A stretch of DNA of 64,000 nucleotides from Heligmosomoides polygyrus polygyrus (Eukaryota > Nematoda > Chromadorea > Rhabditida > Heligmosomidae), in contig OX377202.1 of assembly GCA_947396885.1 (NCBI GenBank), positions 84,920,408-84,984,407 of the forward strand, in the 5' to 3' direction. This document shows positions 22,301-32,109 of the stretch, piece by piece. A model generated the notes under the pieces. The model worked only from the letters and a program-made list of their open reading frames with translations, ran no database searches and had not been told where the DNA came from. Both the position numbers and the translations under genes were made by a program. How positions within the stretch are numbered: position 1 is the stretch's first letter; each line of letters opens with the position of its first letter.

Positions 22301-25300
22301 GGTCTACATGACTCCCCAGATTCGGTCGTACAAGAATGGAACAATGCAGTTCAAGGAGCTCATCGATGGTCTCACTTATGGAAATGTCCGAGTACGAACA
22401 GTTTGGCTGCAGGTATGGAGGTGCTCAAGTGTTAATACAGTCAGTCCGCGATCGTATGATGTTGTCCAAGTTGGACTTCCAGTAAACCTTGGCATATTCA
22501 CTTCAGACCGATGTTGTCTTGTTGAGGGCCAAGATTGTCAGCACGTTTATTTAGCTCGGCATACGTTTCGGCCTTGCGCCTTCGTCAGAGCCTGAAAAAG
22601 TCGAAAAACATTTATGAAACTGTTCTCCCAAACGCCATTTCAGCACTTAAGGATATATAGGAACATGATCCAACATAGCTGTTATTAAGGAACTACGACC
22701 TTAAAGGTGGATGCCGAGAACGACCACCAGTCACCCGAAGCCGGAATGTAGGAGAATGAGTCTCCACCAGGCGGGACAACCCGACTTAAATACCCTGGGG
22801 GTCAGAACCTCGATGCCGAGCTGGCACGCCTCAGCCGTGCGGGTTGTGATCTGCCTGGTCTGATCCCCAGGTTACTTAAGACGGGTTCCCCCGCGGGACA
22901 GACTTATTCACCCACGTTCAGGCCCATCTTCGGGTGACTGGTTGCCCTTCTTGGCATCCAACTATAAGGTCAGTCGCTCCTTCATAGCTGCTATGTTGGA
23001 TCCTGTCCTATTTCCCCAAGATTAGTACCCTGTAGGATGAAACAGTGTTTGGGAGAGCAGCTTCATAAATGTTATTGGACTTTTTCAGGCTTTGACGAAG
23101 GCGCGAAACGTAAGCTGAGCTAAGTAAGCGTGATACAATCTTGGCTACCAGCTCAACGAGACAGCATCGATATGATCACATCACATGCAGCACAACCATG
23201 CTCCTCTCGCTCGCCACACTGTTCTCCAATCATGGAAACAACGAATACCAGCACACAGCTATCGACTTGCCATCATATGGCTAACATCCTGGCGTAGTAT
23301 CAAAGTCTCCAATGGCTACCAGATATGAACTTCTATGCACGTCACCTATGTTGTTACGCTCCTTCAAAAAGTATTTCTGCTACTTGTGACCCGAGTGAGG
23401 TGTATGAAATTCAATGACACGCAGCTTTCTCGGCTTTCGTCCTTATTATTAGTTCGATGATGCGGGAAAAGCATTGAATTGTCCGTCCAATAGATCTTGA
23501 ATGTAAAACCCTTCTCCGATGATTGTTCTACCGCCAGAATTTGGCTGTAAAACATGGCATATCCTTTCGGGAACCTTGCCTCACCATGCCGGACATTTTC
23601 CTGATATCCCGATTATATATAAGTTTGCCCCTCCATTGAAACGTCAAAGTTGTCCAGTCGTTCCGCTCTTGCTGTCGACTATAAGTTGAAGTTCTCTGTG
23701 TGCACAATTCGTCAGCTGGCAACATTCGACTCCCGCCAGCCACCTCGGGTTAGATCGGGTTCTTTGCCACTTGAATTGATAAAGGCAACTCAATAGCGAA
23801 GTGTGGGATGAGTGTGCACGTGTGCTCACCGTGAACGCTGAAGGCTGATGACGATATCTCCTAAATATCTCTCTGCTCCTGTACAGTTTTGAGGTGAAAC
23901 AAGACATATTTATTTGGAATTCTGAAATAGATAGTTCCTTGAGCCTCATTTTCCTTCTTTGATTGATGTGACTGCTTTGTGCTCGAAGCCGATGTTTGTT
24001 GACGTCTTCGTTTCAGGTCTTCCTCAGTTATGAATACAGTATATTTACACGTGTTTCGTAGCGTAGTTGTCAATTGACATCTAACAATTACATTGTTACA
24101 AACTTTACTAAAATGGCTTTTCGTAGCACTTTTCCGTTCATTGCTTTCGCAATTTAGGTTACTTCTCCGATTCACTGGGACGCGTACACGCAGAACAACA
24201 TCGCCTTTCTCAATCAGATAATGATGGCCGCTCAGGTATTGTTACTAGTTGATAAAAGCGGTGACTGTCGTATAGCGTCAACGCGGCTTATAATTCAAAA
24301 GCACAAAGTCAGAACTCAGATCTGTGCCGCACTGCTATCAACTGATGCAACAACTGTTAAAAGTCATCGTCTGATAGCTTTCAGTCTTCTTTACTTTTCC
24401 TCTGTCTAAAGCTTTCTAAAAAAATGTGTCTTACTCTAAGAGAATACGGAGGGCATTTCTCCTACAAAGCCCCAAATCTGTTGAGCAAATGACAACTACT
24501 TTCGGTGGTGTATAATAGTTACTTGGAGTCTTTGGTGAACATCCTTACCAACGAGAGGTGAACAATGCATAAGTCATGCATAAGTTGATGTGCTTTCAGA
24601 GCCAATTACTAGCAGATATGTCCTTCCCGCATGTGAGCCTGAACAACGAATGGTCATAAAACAATGAGAATTAGAGTGAGAATCGATTTCGTTTAATATA
24701 ATTGAATCAAATAGTTTGAGCGCAGTATAATACTGCAAATCTCGGTTGATAAATCAGTCTATCTATGGCGTGATTTTGCATGAATGAGTACATCACTTTC
24801 GAGAAGCTAAGAAGAAGGAAGCATCTAATGGTCTGGTCCTAATTTCGATCGCATCTAGACCATACCTATACGTACGCTTCCACTCGATGCTGCTTCCATA
24901 GGAACTGAGTTGGCCTAACCGAGTTGCAATAAAACAATGTTGGGTAATAGAGACGCATGCTATACTATTTATTTGAAAACGGTGTAAATATGTAACCTAA
25001 GAATAAAAGTATCTGGGAGTTACATGGGCTCCTCCTTCCGCACAGCCGCATATATCGAAAAAGTATCGGTGCAGGCACAATGACTCAGCGAAAAGAGTGA
25101 AGGGCAAGAAAGAAAGGCAACATCAATCCCGGACTGCCGTAGTTCTGGGAGCAAGCTAACGATACAGATACAATGATACAATGACTTAGTAAACAAAGAT
25201 AAGATAAAGAAAAAACAGGGAGTCAATTGTCGGAACATGTATCACTACGCAAAGAATGTATTTTCCATTTCGCTGAATAGAGTCGCTACGAAAACGATGC

Positions 25301-28300
25301 ACACGCCCCCCCCCCCTTGGACACTAAAAAGAAACTGAGATGTCCTTGTAACGCGACAAGGCAACAATCTGCTATCTGGAACCAGCTAATCTAGGAATTC
25401 GACGGAGGACTAGAATGACTTGAAATTTGTGTGAGAAGCCTGCAGGAAAACGACATGTACCACTGCATTAACTATGACGACTAGATGTGAAAAGTGCCAA
25501 AATTAACTGACAGTGTTGGTATACTTCTTTATTCGGCTGACGTTTGGGCGTAACCGCCTTCTTCAGAGCCTGGAGAAAACAGAAGGAGCTGGCCCATTGG
25601 CCGGCCTCTGTAGCCTTCACCCAGGAGAACGCCAACCAGGAGGTCGCTGAAGATGTGGCCCGAATGGAGTTTCATTCATGTCTTTCTCCATCCGAGTGTG
25701 GCTTAACAGTCTCTCGGCTATCTCATAAGGTTAGTCGTGATGCCTCACTCCCGGCTCCAGGACCTAACTCCAACGCGACGTCGCGCGCTAGTCGCGTGCG
25801 ACACCGCGGCGGTGAAACGCGGACGTGCGCTCGGTGACGCATGGTTAACCGCGGAGCACGAGATGTTCTCAGTGTTTAAGCTCCCAGACCACCTTTCTAG
25901 CAAGGAACTTAAGATCCCACAGAATGTGGTAGGCAACAGTCTGCAGTAGGACAATTGATCCGAGAATGGGTGATAGTGACCTTTTTCCGCAGTATAACCA
26001 TAATCAGGGTGAAGATTGACCGAAGAAGTTGTAGTTGGCAAATACTGACGCAGGAAACCATCCACATGACCAGGATTCCTGTATAAACTGTCGCTGATCG
26101 TCCTATTGAAACCAAATTCATATACCATCTCCAAGAAACGTTGAAAGGCAAACGTGTGCCGCATGTCCCTGTAGGAAGCGTTTCTAGCAGAGATGAGCGG
26201 ATTAACCATTATCCGTTATCCGGTTTCTGGGGGGGGGGGTTTGGTCTATCCATTTTGTTGTTCGTTATCCGGCAATTGTGGGCCGGATGACGAACAACAA
26301 ATTAGTTGTTACCCAGGTTTGGGCATGGTACTGGATAGCTGTGTAGAAGCTTCACATTCATAGGAGGGATCGCGAGCAACAATAGAGGACATTTAAATCT
26401 AGAAGAGTGTGGTGACTTTAGGCGCAGGTGACGTAGTAGGAAAGACGTCTAACTTCCATCCTTCCAGGGTCGTTCATTTATATCATATATCTATGAAATC
26501 TACTATGGGTTGATTGGTTCATGAACTTGTCACCACAAGCCGTGAGCAGACCAAGAACGCGTACAAGCTGTCTTGATAATATTACTGGCGGTCACAAGTG
26601 GATGGCCTGGCATATCCCAAGATGAATTGCTTAGGGCCGAATTAAGCGCCCTCTTCCACGATTGCAGGGTGCAGGTAGCATGTGAAAAAGATATTTTAGT
26701 TTTTACTGATAGACTGTTGTAACGCATTAAACACGTACAGCTAAGCAGTAATGAATACAAGCAAAATGGGCACAAGTTCAATCTAAATGAGTATAGAAAG
26801 CTACGCTCCTACAAATAGTTGATGTGTGTTTATAGAAACGATTTTCTGAAAGCATTTTCTGTACGCTGGTACTGGTGGTACCTCTGTAATGTTAATTGAT
26901 CCTCTCTATTAAAAGTCAAAATAGTGCAATTGAACTGCACTAAACTTATTCCCCACTGCGCATATTGGAGCTTCATTTTAGTCTAATATTGTCCTTTAAG
27001 GACATTCTACTTCTGCTTTTCTAGTTTTCATATCTCTCTGCACGTGTATTTGGACTGCACAATGGCTTGTTCTGGTTAGCCTGTAGAAAGCTGGTATTTC
27101 ATCCATCGCATTCCACGTTCTCCTTAGATCTTGGGGTACTCTCGAACAGCAGTATCAGCCCGCGTGAAGCTGCGAAACCAATACTGTGATGCAGACTTTA
27201 TTCGGCTGAGGTGGCCTATCATAGAAAAGTCAAGAGGCGTCGGAGGAGCCATTCATCCAAGGATCATGCTGTTTGGACACAGCTTTAATTCAAAAAGAAA
27301 ACCTGACGATTGATCAGTAAAACAACCCAACAATGGAAACTTACAAAATATGTACCGGCAAGTTGCTGTTCAATGAAGGAAATGTGAGCGAATAAGAGAT
27401 GAATGAGTCTCACATTCTCTCCCACCAAGGGCGACCTATGAATGTTTCTATACTGTTAGTTGGGCTGTTTTACACATCTTTGTCTCGTTCTTCCCATTCT
27501 TTTCAATTGCAAACATTTGAACATTTGTGAAGTGTGCTATGGAAATGCGCTTGGATGAACAAATTCTCAATCTTTCCTTATTTTTTCCAGACTTTGATTA
27601 AGGTGATCATGGCGAAACAGAGTAGAGTTTGCAAAACAGTTTTAGTTTCACAGCTTGGTGGTCTTGTTTGCGGAACCTGGAGAAATTGCCGCTTCTACAT
27701 TGCCATCCAAACCGATGCTCAGTTCGCAAATCGAACTGAGCATCGGTTTGGATGGCAATGAAGAAGCGTTTCTTTTTACTGATGTTTTGTGAGAATCCCA
27801 TAGGGCCTTGTTAAAGTGACTGCACTGTGTTTCAAAAAACCCCATTGAAGTCGTTAGAAAAGATTTATAATTTGACAGCAGTCGCGCTCCATGTCTGCTG
27901 TTGAAACTAGAGCAGTTTAAGCCCATCAATCGTCGCGGTTCGATGCTTCCGACGGCTAGAAACGCTTCCTACAGGGTCATGCGGCACGCGTTTGCCTTAT
28001 TTCAACGTTTCTCGGAGATGGTATATGAATTTGGTTTCAATGGGACGATCAACGACAGTTTATACAGGAATCCTGGTCATGTGGATGGTTTCCTGCGTCA
28101 GTATTTGCAATCTACAACTTCTTCGGTCAATTTTTAGCCGTGATTGTGGTTATACTACGGGAAAAGGTCACTATCACCCATTCTCGGATCAATTGTCCTA
28201 CTGCAGACTGTTGCCTACCACATTCTGTGGGATCTTAAGTTCCTTGCTAGAAATGTGGTCTGAGAGCTTAAACACACGCGACTAGTGCGCGACGTCGCGT

Positions 28301-30048
28301 TGGAGTTAGGTCCTGGAGCCCCTCACTCCCCTTTTCGTCTCATTCTATCACTTGCTCCTGGAGCTTCTGTAACTTGAAATGATCCTTGGTCGGGTGACTT
28401 CACCAACTTCTTTTGTTTTCTCCAGGCTCTGAAGAAGGCGGTTACGCCGAAACGTAAGCCGAATGAAGAACTATACCAATCTTGGCTCAGCAACTTCACA
28501 CGAGATCCTATAGCACAAAGAAATAGAACATGACAAGATTCAACGATAATCGAGCATGGAAGATTTTACCTGGCAATCTTCACGACATTGCACCACGAGA
28601 ATTTTCAATAGGACCTGAAATACCTGTTATAGGGCGCTTTCTAGAGATTCAGAATATAGAAAGGACATTACACGTTCACTTTCAGCGCTATGGTATACAC
28701 GTAGGCTTCTACACCAATAACTACGATTGGAGCCAGATCACGAATAACGCCTGGGTTGAAAACGCAATGCTCTGGTAGGTTATTTTAAGATACACATACT
28801 TGAGCTTTGAACTCAAAAGTGAATGCCTACAGAGGGACGGCCTCTTGATACAAAAAAACTACATGAAATGCACTTCTGCGACTTTCTTGACCTAATCTCT
28901 CCCATAAATGAGCTTTGTTCAAAAAGATGCATTTGTATCAGCTACTCTTTATCATTAGAAGGGTGGAAGGTAAGGAATGCATTTAGTTCATCTCGCCGCG
29001 AAGTCATGTAGTTGCGAAGTAGTATATTCAAATGGATACCGTGGATGCTTTGTGTGATAGAAGCGCCGGTGGTAGTAGTTTAATGGATAGCATCCTGCTC
29101 GTAAAGCAGGTGGATCGAGTCTCTTCTGTCGCAGGAGTCTTAACTGCATCAGAACATTCTTATAGCAGATGTGTTGACATTTTTAGATGTCATGTTATGC
29201 TGTAATTCGCAAAAGGGGAGTCCATGTTTGGCCCCTATAATTTGCGCTCTAACGTGCTTGAAATTGAACTGGGCGGTAATTGACTTGTAAAATGTCATGA
29301 ATAAAAACCCAACGCAATTTCGTCAGCATACCTACACCTTCGGCCGGCTTGATTAACTTCGAGATTTGTCGTGTTCTCTGCTATTACACATGAAATCTGC
29401 TGTTTTTCGCTCATGCGAGGATGTTAGCTCTCTAAAGTAAGGGAGCTCAGAAAACCTTGGCTGCACGGAGATGCTCTACCAGATACCCTTATGTGCCTTT
29501 AATCATTTGTCTCCTGGAATACACCAAAATTTAGATTTGAGAAGACTCATATTTTCAGGGATCTTCAAAATGCCTGACCTGCTAATTCTCATCATTAAGG
29601 CAACCTTTCCACGGCGTTTTAACAAGCCATCAATCCCATAAAAACCACCGTTTAAGTATAGCTTTCAAACCGTTCCATGAGACAAGGTTTTGATTTATCG
29701 ATCTCGCACATAAGTACAGGTACTGGAGCGTAAACGGAGGTGGTCCACAAGGTGAGACACCGGCAAACTTTGACGACTATCATGCATTCGGTCACTGGTA
29801 TAAGCCTGCCGTGAAGCAGTTCGCACAGGTTGAATCCGTATGTGGCATCACTGTAAACAGGTCAGGCATTTGGTTCCGAGAGCCGCTTCTCCAGCTTAAT
29901 TATCTTCTCTGTTTTTAGAGACGTCTATGCTCTGTCGATGTATAAGGATAAGTCAACGGCAGCAATGGTTGGGCCACGTCCCATCGGTGACGTTGTCGGC
30001 GAAACATTTAACTTTGCTCCGATCAAGGGACTTCTGCAAACCAACTAA
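16309..30048 (+). CDS. lys: GH25 (lys-type) nematode lysozyme gene, eight exons
   Basis: Exons are 16309-16374, 18270-18373, 19531-19601, 22285-22412, 24158-24235, 28686-28774, 29720-29860 and 29919-30048. All junctions are AG|...|GT and the phases agree, giving 268 aa. Residues 1 to about 17 form a signal peptide, so it should be secreted (in worms, typically gut lumen, for digestion of bacteria and defence). The mature chain starts with Y-A-Y-A-V-D-F (Asp33 matches the N-terminal catalytic Asp of GH25). Further family motifs are [44 protein letters not shown] and [12 protein letters not shown]. The D-x-E catalytic pair at the W-L-D-x-E position is absent (W-L-Q-V-T), as I recall for one nematode LYS branch, so muramidase activity is uncertain. 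No frameshift or stop was found. The introns are packed with transposons. Confidence 0.9.
16830..17720 (-). mobile_element. Mariner fragment in lysozyme intron 1
   Basis: - strand pieces: I-R-S-T-S-L-C-I-A ... [15 protein letters not shown] (HTH) and [18 protein letters not shown], then V-G-E-T-I-T-A-E with an in-frame stop, then [11 protein letters not shown] and [12 protein letters not shown], then a C-terminal W-A-K-C-V. This resembles the SETMAR-type mariner subfamily. The region around the first catalytic Asp is deleted and frames are broken. Terminal inverted repeats were not located. Confidence 0.8.
18085..18190 (+). repeat. tRNA-derived SINE-like element (family A)
   Basis: Begins AAACAGCGCC, then A-box-like TGGCGTAGAGC and B-box-like GGTTTCGAGCCC, closing CCTGGCG. 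Sister copy at 39013-39110 with the same preceding bases. It lies in lysozyme intron 1. Confidence 0.6.
18270..18373 (+). CDS. lys: Lysozyme exon 2
   Basis: Acceptor TCCTTTCAG, donor GTTTGT. Encodes residues 23-56 including Y-A-V-D-F-S and [12 protein letters not shown]. Ends two bases into the Arg57 codon. Confidence 0.9.
19167..19413. mobile_element. GC-rich MITE in lysozyme intron 2
   Basis: About 247 bp bounded by inverted ends TTAGGCCCCTATTATACTCC (19170) and, reversed, TAAGGCCCCTGTTATACTCC. The interior is far more GC-rich than the surroundings (CGGCGGCGATCCGCGG and similar). It ends 117 bp upstream of exon 3. No coding capacity is recognised. Confidence 0.65.
19531..19601 (+). CDS. 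lys: Lysozyme exon 3
   Basis: Acceptor AATTTTTTAG, donor GTTAGC. 71 bp; completes Arg57, encodes [11 protein letters not shown] ... H-L-A-A-Q and one base of Ala81. Confidence 0.9.
20531..20588. repeat. Short-loop palindrome
   Basis: Arms 20531-20554 and 20564-20588 (AAGGTTAGGAAAAGCTG core) with about one mismatch and a 9-nt loop. In lysozyme intron 3. Confidence 0.8.
20714..21965 (-). mobile_element. Mariner-family transposon 4, complete ends, dead, in intron 3
   Basis: Inverted ends TTAGGTTGGAAAAAAAGTCT (20714) and its reverse complement ending at 21965, each flanked by TA (20712-20713 and 21966-21967). Length is 1252 bp. - strand transposase pieces: [21 protein letters not shown] (HTH), H-R-A-C-Y-E-W-F; then frameshifted middle; then [13 protein letters not shown] and [10 protein letters not shown]. 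It is opposite in orientation to the lysozyme gene. Confidence 0.93.
22285..22412 (+). CDS. lys: Lysozyme exon 4
   Basis: Acceptor AGTTTTAG, donor GTATGG. Encodes [11 protein letters not shown] ... [10 protein letters not shown] ... V-R-T-V-W-L-Q (residues 82-123). Ends in phase 0. Confidence 0.9.
22556..22596 (-). ncRNA. Hammerhead-like motif (copy b)
   Basis: - strand: CTGACGA, A, GGCGCAAGGCC hairpin, GAAACGTATGCC. Same architecture as copy a with a different loop. Confidence 0.4.
23090..23130 (+). ncRNA. Hammerhead-like motif (copy c), stem II shortened
   Basis: TTGACGA, A, GGCGC, GAAACGTAAGC. The stem II hairpin has lost several bases relative to copies a and e, so it is probably inactive. 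Confidence 0.35.
23825..24640 (+). repeat. Lysozyme intron4-exon5-intron5 segment with diverged copies elsewhere
   Basis: This block, centred on exon 5, recurs collinearly at 48893-49740 and 60448-61295, and partly on the - strand at 5700-6100/6745-6860 and 12640-13060/13667-13780. It behaves like a dispersed repeat only because lysozyme gene segments were duplicated. Confidence 0.8.
24158..24235 (+). CDS. lys: Lysozyme exon 5
   Basis: Acceptor CGCAATTTAG, donor GTATTG. 26 codons, [20 protein letters not shown] plus I-M-M-A-A-Q, phase 0 to phase 0. Decayed copies of this exon are what reveal the pseudogenes psi-A, psi-B and psi-C. Confidence 0.9.
25520..26210 (-). repeat. Left arm of large inverted repeat (Penelope-like end) in intron 5
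   Basis: Inverted counterpart of 27930-28465. The - strand frame 26209-25745 ([13 protein letters not shown] ... [13 protein letters not shown]) matches the frame in the other arm. The outward end has a hammerhead-like motif at about 25531-25570. A G11 tract and a CAGAGATGAGCGGATTAACC end (hAT-like) follow at 26188. Confidence 0.7.
25530..25570 (-). ncRNA. Hammerhead-like motif (copy d)
   Basis: - strand: CTGAAGA, A, GGCG-GTTA-CGCC, then CAAACGTCAGCCGAATAA. The GAAA box is mutated to CAAA, so it is predicted inactive. Confidence 0.4.
27690..27768. repeat. Near-perfect 37-bp-arm palindrome
   Basis: Arms 27690-27726 and 27732-27768 with one mismatch; the inner 29 bp are perfect; loop CAAAT. 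In lysozyme intron 5, so the pre-mRNA would carry a very stable hairpin. Confidence 0.9.
27930..28465 (+). repeat. Right arm of large inverted repeat (Penelope-like end) in intron 5
   Basis: Inverted copy of 25520-26210, about 1.7 kb away. Shares the conserved open frame ([13 protein letters not shown] ... [19 protein letters not shown]). Its end, 28280-28570, is also repeated at 56860-57160. Confidence 0.7.
28424..28462 (+). ncRNA. Hammerhead-like motif (copy e)
   Basis: CTGAAGA, A, GGCG-GTTA-CGCC, GAAACGTAAGCCGAATGAAG. One of the best preserved copies: intact GAAA and a perfect 4-bp stem II with GTTA loop. Confidence 0.45.
28686..28774 (+). CDS. lys: Lysozyme exon 6
   Basis: Acceptor CACTTTCAG, donor GTAGGT. 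Encodes [19 protein letters not shown] and on to M-L, then TG of Trp179. Confidence 0.9.
29062..29140 (+). repeat. tRNA-like (SINE-type) segment in intron 6
   Basis: GCGCCGG, TAGTTTAATGGATAGC (A-box-like), CCTGCTCGTAAAGCAGG (5-bp arm, 7-nt loop), GGATCGAGTC (B-box-like). Paralogous to 5168-5245 in psi-A as part of the shared intron. Position 33 is C and pairing at the ends is poor, so it is unlikely to be a working tRNA. Confidence 0.55.
29720..29860 (+). CDS. lys: Lysozyme exon 7
   Basis: Acceptor AAGTACAG, donor GTCAGG. Encodes [17 protein letters not shown] and [16 protein letters not shown]. Only a 58-bp intron separates it from exon 8, the one normal-sized intron of the gene. Confidence 0.92.
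29919..30048 (+). CDS. lys: Lysozyme exon 8 (terminal)
   Basis: Acceptor TGTTTTTAG. Completes Arg226, encodes [16 protein letters not shown] to the TAA at 30046-30048. Confidence 0.92.
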
Positions 30049-30053
30049 CTCTC

Positions 30054-30059
30054 AATAAA
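30054..30059 (+). terminator. Lysozyme polyadenylation signal
   Basis: AATAAA 6 bp after the TAA stop. A short 3' UTR is usual for nematode genes. Confidence 0.75.
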
Positions 30060-30069
30060 CTTCATCAAT

Positions 30070-31580
30070 TTCAAAAATATCTCTACGGTCGCATCGAGTC
30101 ATTTACTGGCTTTTCTCATATAGTTTTATTATAAAGACTATACTTGGATTCGTCGGCTTTGGTGGCTTCGAAGCCACGACAGCGGAGAGGGTCACTCTTG
30201 CACGTTCCATGAACAGATCAAGCTGGTCTTTGCGTCCCCTCAGGGACAGCGCAAACCTCGCCCTTTCTAGATTCCCGCAGTGCCAGTATAGAGCAATGCG
30301 ACACCGCGACACGGTTCGTTGGCCGAGCAGAAGCAGGGAGCTTCGACCTTGCCTCAAAACTACAATAAATCGCGAGAGACTACCCAATTTCTGTTTTGTG
30401 AATCTCTGGCGCTTCGCATCCTGTCGAGGTAGTCCCTGGAAAGCCGTTTGCGTTCGACTGGTCTTGAAGGTCATTCTGGGCTTTTTGCCTGTGTGAAGAA
30501 GGCGAGCCAAGTCTGAAGAATTTTTTTTAGAAAATCATCCAAATTTCCTTTCATCTTTCAAATTTTCCCCATTTTAAGTTCAGATTTTCACGCTGAACTC
30601 TAGAACTACACGCGAACAGTAATTCGCTGCCGACCGCGAGCTGTCCATCACCGCGTATTTCTGGTTTCGCAATATTCATTCCTCGTCCGCCCGACATAAA
30701 GAAGAGTGGTCAGGGGTCTCTCATGGGGACTAGAATCGAGGGGCTTTGCCAATCCAACCGTAGAATTCATGGCGCAACCTAATGGATTCTTCAGCTGTAA
30801 ATGCCGTCCGATGATCGCATGTGATATGTTCGGAGCAGCAGTAAGTCTTCGAAGTGACCCGTTTAGCATTGAAAGCACCTCTAGAATATTATTTGCATGG
30901 CCCATCCTATAGGTGGCGACAAGAGTCGACTTCTGTGCACCTTCATCCCATGTATGATGAGTAAGCGAAAAAGGAAGACAATGTAGTGAATCTTAAGTGA
31001 GAAGAGTCCGCTGGAGCACTGTGGCAAGCGACGGAAGGAGTTAGGACTTGGCTGGTGCCTGATTGAACAACATAATGGGCAGAGAAAGGACAGGTGACAA
31101 GTCATGACTTTATTAACCAGGATGTAGCCCATCGTTGGTACGTTTGCGAAGATAATGGGAGCCAAAACAAAAAGGCAAGCGAAGTGATCCATCCCCGATG
31201 GTGAAATCTCGAACTCTACACCGAGTCGGCCGTTGATAATCGCGCCACGCTGCGCCCTAACCTTCAGCGATGCGATTCGCCGTATACAGTAACCCAAAAC
31301 ACCGACAAATGTGGTGTTTTGAGGCGGCGAAGAATGCGATGCGGCGCGCGATGCGGGCGGCTATGGCTAAATTCAATAGCTGTGCCAACTGTTGTGAATA
31401 TACCCAATCAAGGTCTAAATCTAGATTTACTAATGTACAATTGTATTTTAATACCAGACGTTCAACGGCCTACCGGCCGCCAAACATCTGGTTGGGGCTT
31501 CGCCCCAAACCCGGTGAATAGAACACCCCGAACGTCTTCTTCTCCTCTTTAGGCCTTCCCTCATTCATTACAGTAAAAAA
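30070..31580. other. Unassigned intergenic DNA
   Basis: Open frames of 135 aa (30510-30103, -) and 138 aa (31297-30881, -) show no domain I recognise and no flanking splice signals that convince. A small GGGGCTTCGCCCC hairpin lies at about 31495. Nothing can be firmly annotated. Confidence 0.4.
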
Positions 31581-31619
31581 AACTGGTTTTGCTATATAGA
31601 ATGGTATATAGGGCAAAAC

Positions 31620-32105
31620 AGGTTCATCACCTTCACTGGACTCCCTTAACTTATCCCTTATCACTGGTTCCCCTTTATTGTCAGCCCTTTTCCGGTTCAC
31701 CCTTCACTGTTCTCCCTCCCCCTTCGTCGGTCCCTACTACTGCTCCCACCTTCACTGGACCTCCCTTTACTGGTCCCCTCTTCGCTGGTCATCCTATCCT
31801 TCACTGATCCCCATTACTGGTCCCACCCTCACTGATCCCCCTTTTATTCATCAATCCTTTTCCAGTCCCCGCTTCACTGGACCCCTTCCCCCATTCACCG
31901 GTCCCCATTAGTGGTACATTCCTCACCGGTCTCCCTTCACCTGGTTCCCTCTTCACTGGTCAACCACCCCCTTCATTGAAACCCTCCCCCCCTAACCGGT
32001 CTCCATTGCTGGTCCCACCTTCACTGGTCCCTCCTTTATTGGTCAACGCTATACCGGTCCCTCTTACTGGAACCCCATCCTTCACCGGTCCCCCATTATG
32101 GTCCC
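31620..32105 (+). repeat. Degenerate CTTCACTGGTCCC minisatellite
   Basis: About 480 bp of variably spaced CTTCACTGGTCCC / CCATTACTGGTCC units. Shorter relatives occur at 37600-37760 (-) and 53505-53600 (+), in each case adjacent to the unit described at 32110. Confidence 0.8.
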
Positions 32106-32109
32106 ACCT

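Larger units (their letters stand above)
22510..23170. repeat. Inverted pair of Penelope-like terminal fragments in intron 4
   Basis: The left arm (about 22525-22790) and right arm (about 22900-23165) are inverted copies, sharing TTACTTAGCTC-like, CCTGAAAAAGTC, ACATTTATGAA, GATCCAACATAGC and CAGTCACCCGAAG blocks. Each arm carries the hammerhead-like motif pointing outward. Confidence 0.7.

Noticed and set aside
26188..26330. Separate hAT insertion starting CAGAGATGAGCGG
   Set aside because: The left end looks hAT-like and a G11 tract follows, but I could not find the matching right end or an 8-bp duplication.
29066..29136. Functional tRNA-Tyr-like gene
   Set aside because: Arm loop and acceptor stem are defective, and the segment is shared with the pseudogene intron at 5168-5245.
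30103..31297. Host genes on - downstream of lysozyme (135- and 138-codon frames)
   Set aside because: No recognised motif and no consistent splice sites; left as unassigned DNA.
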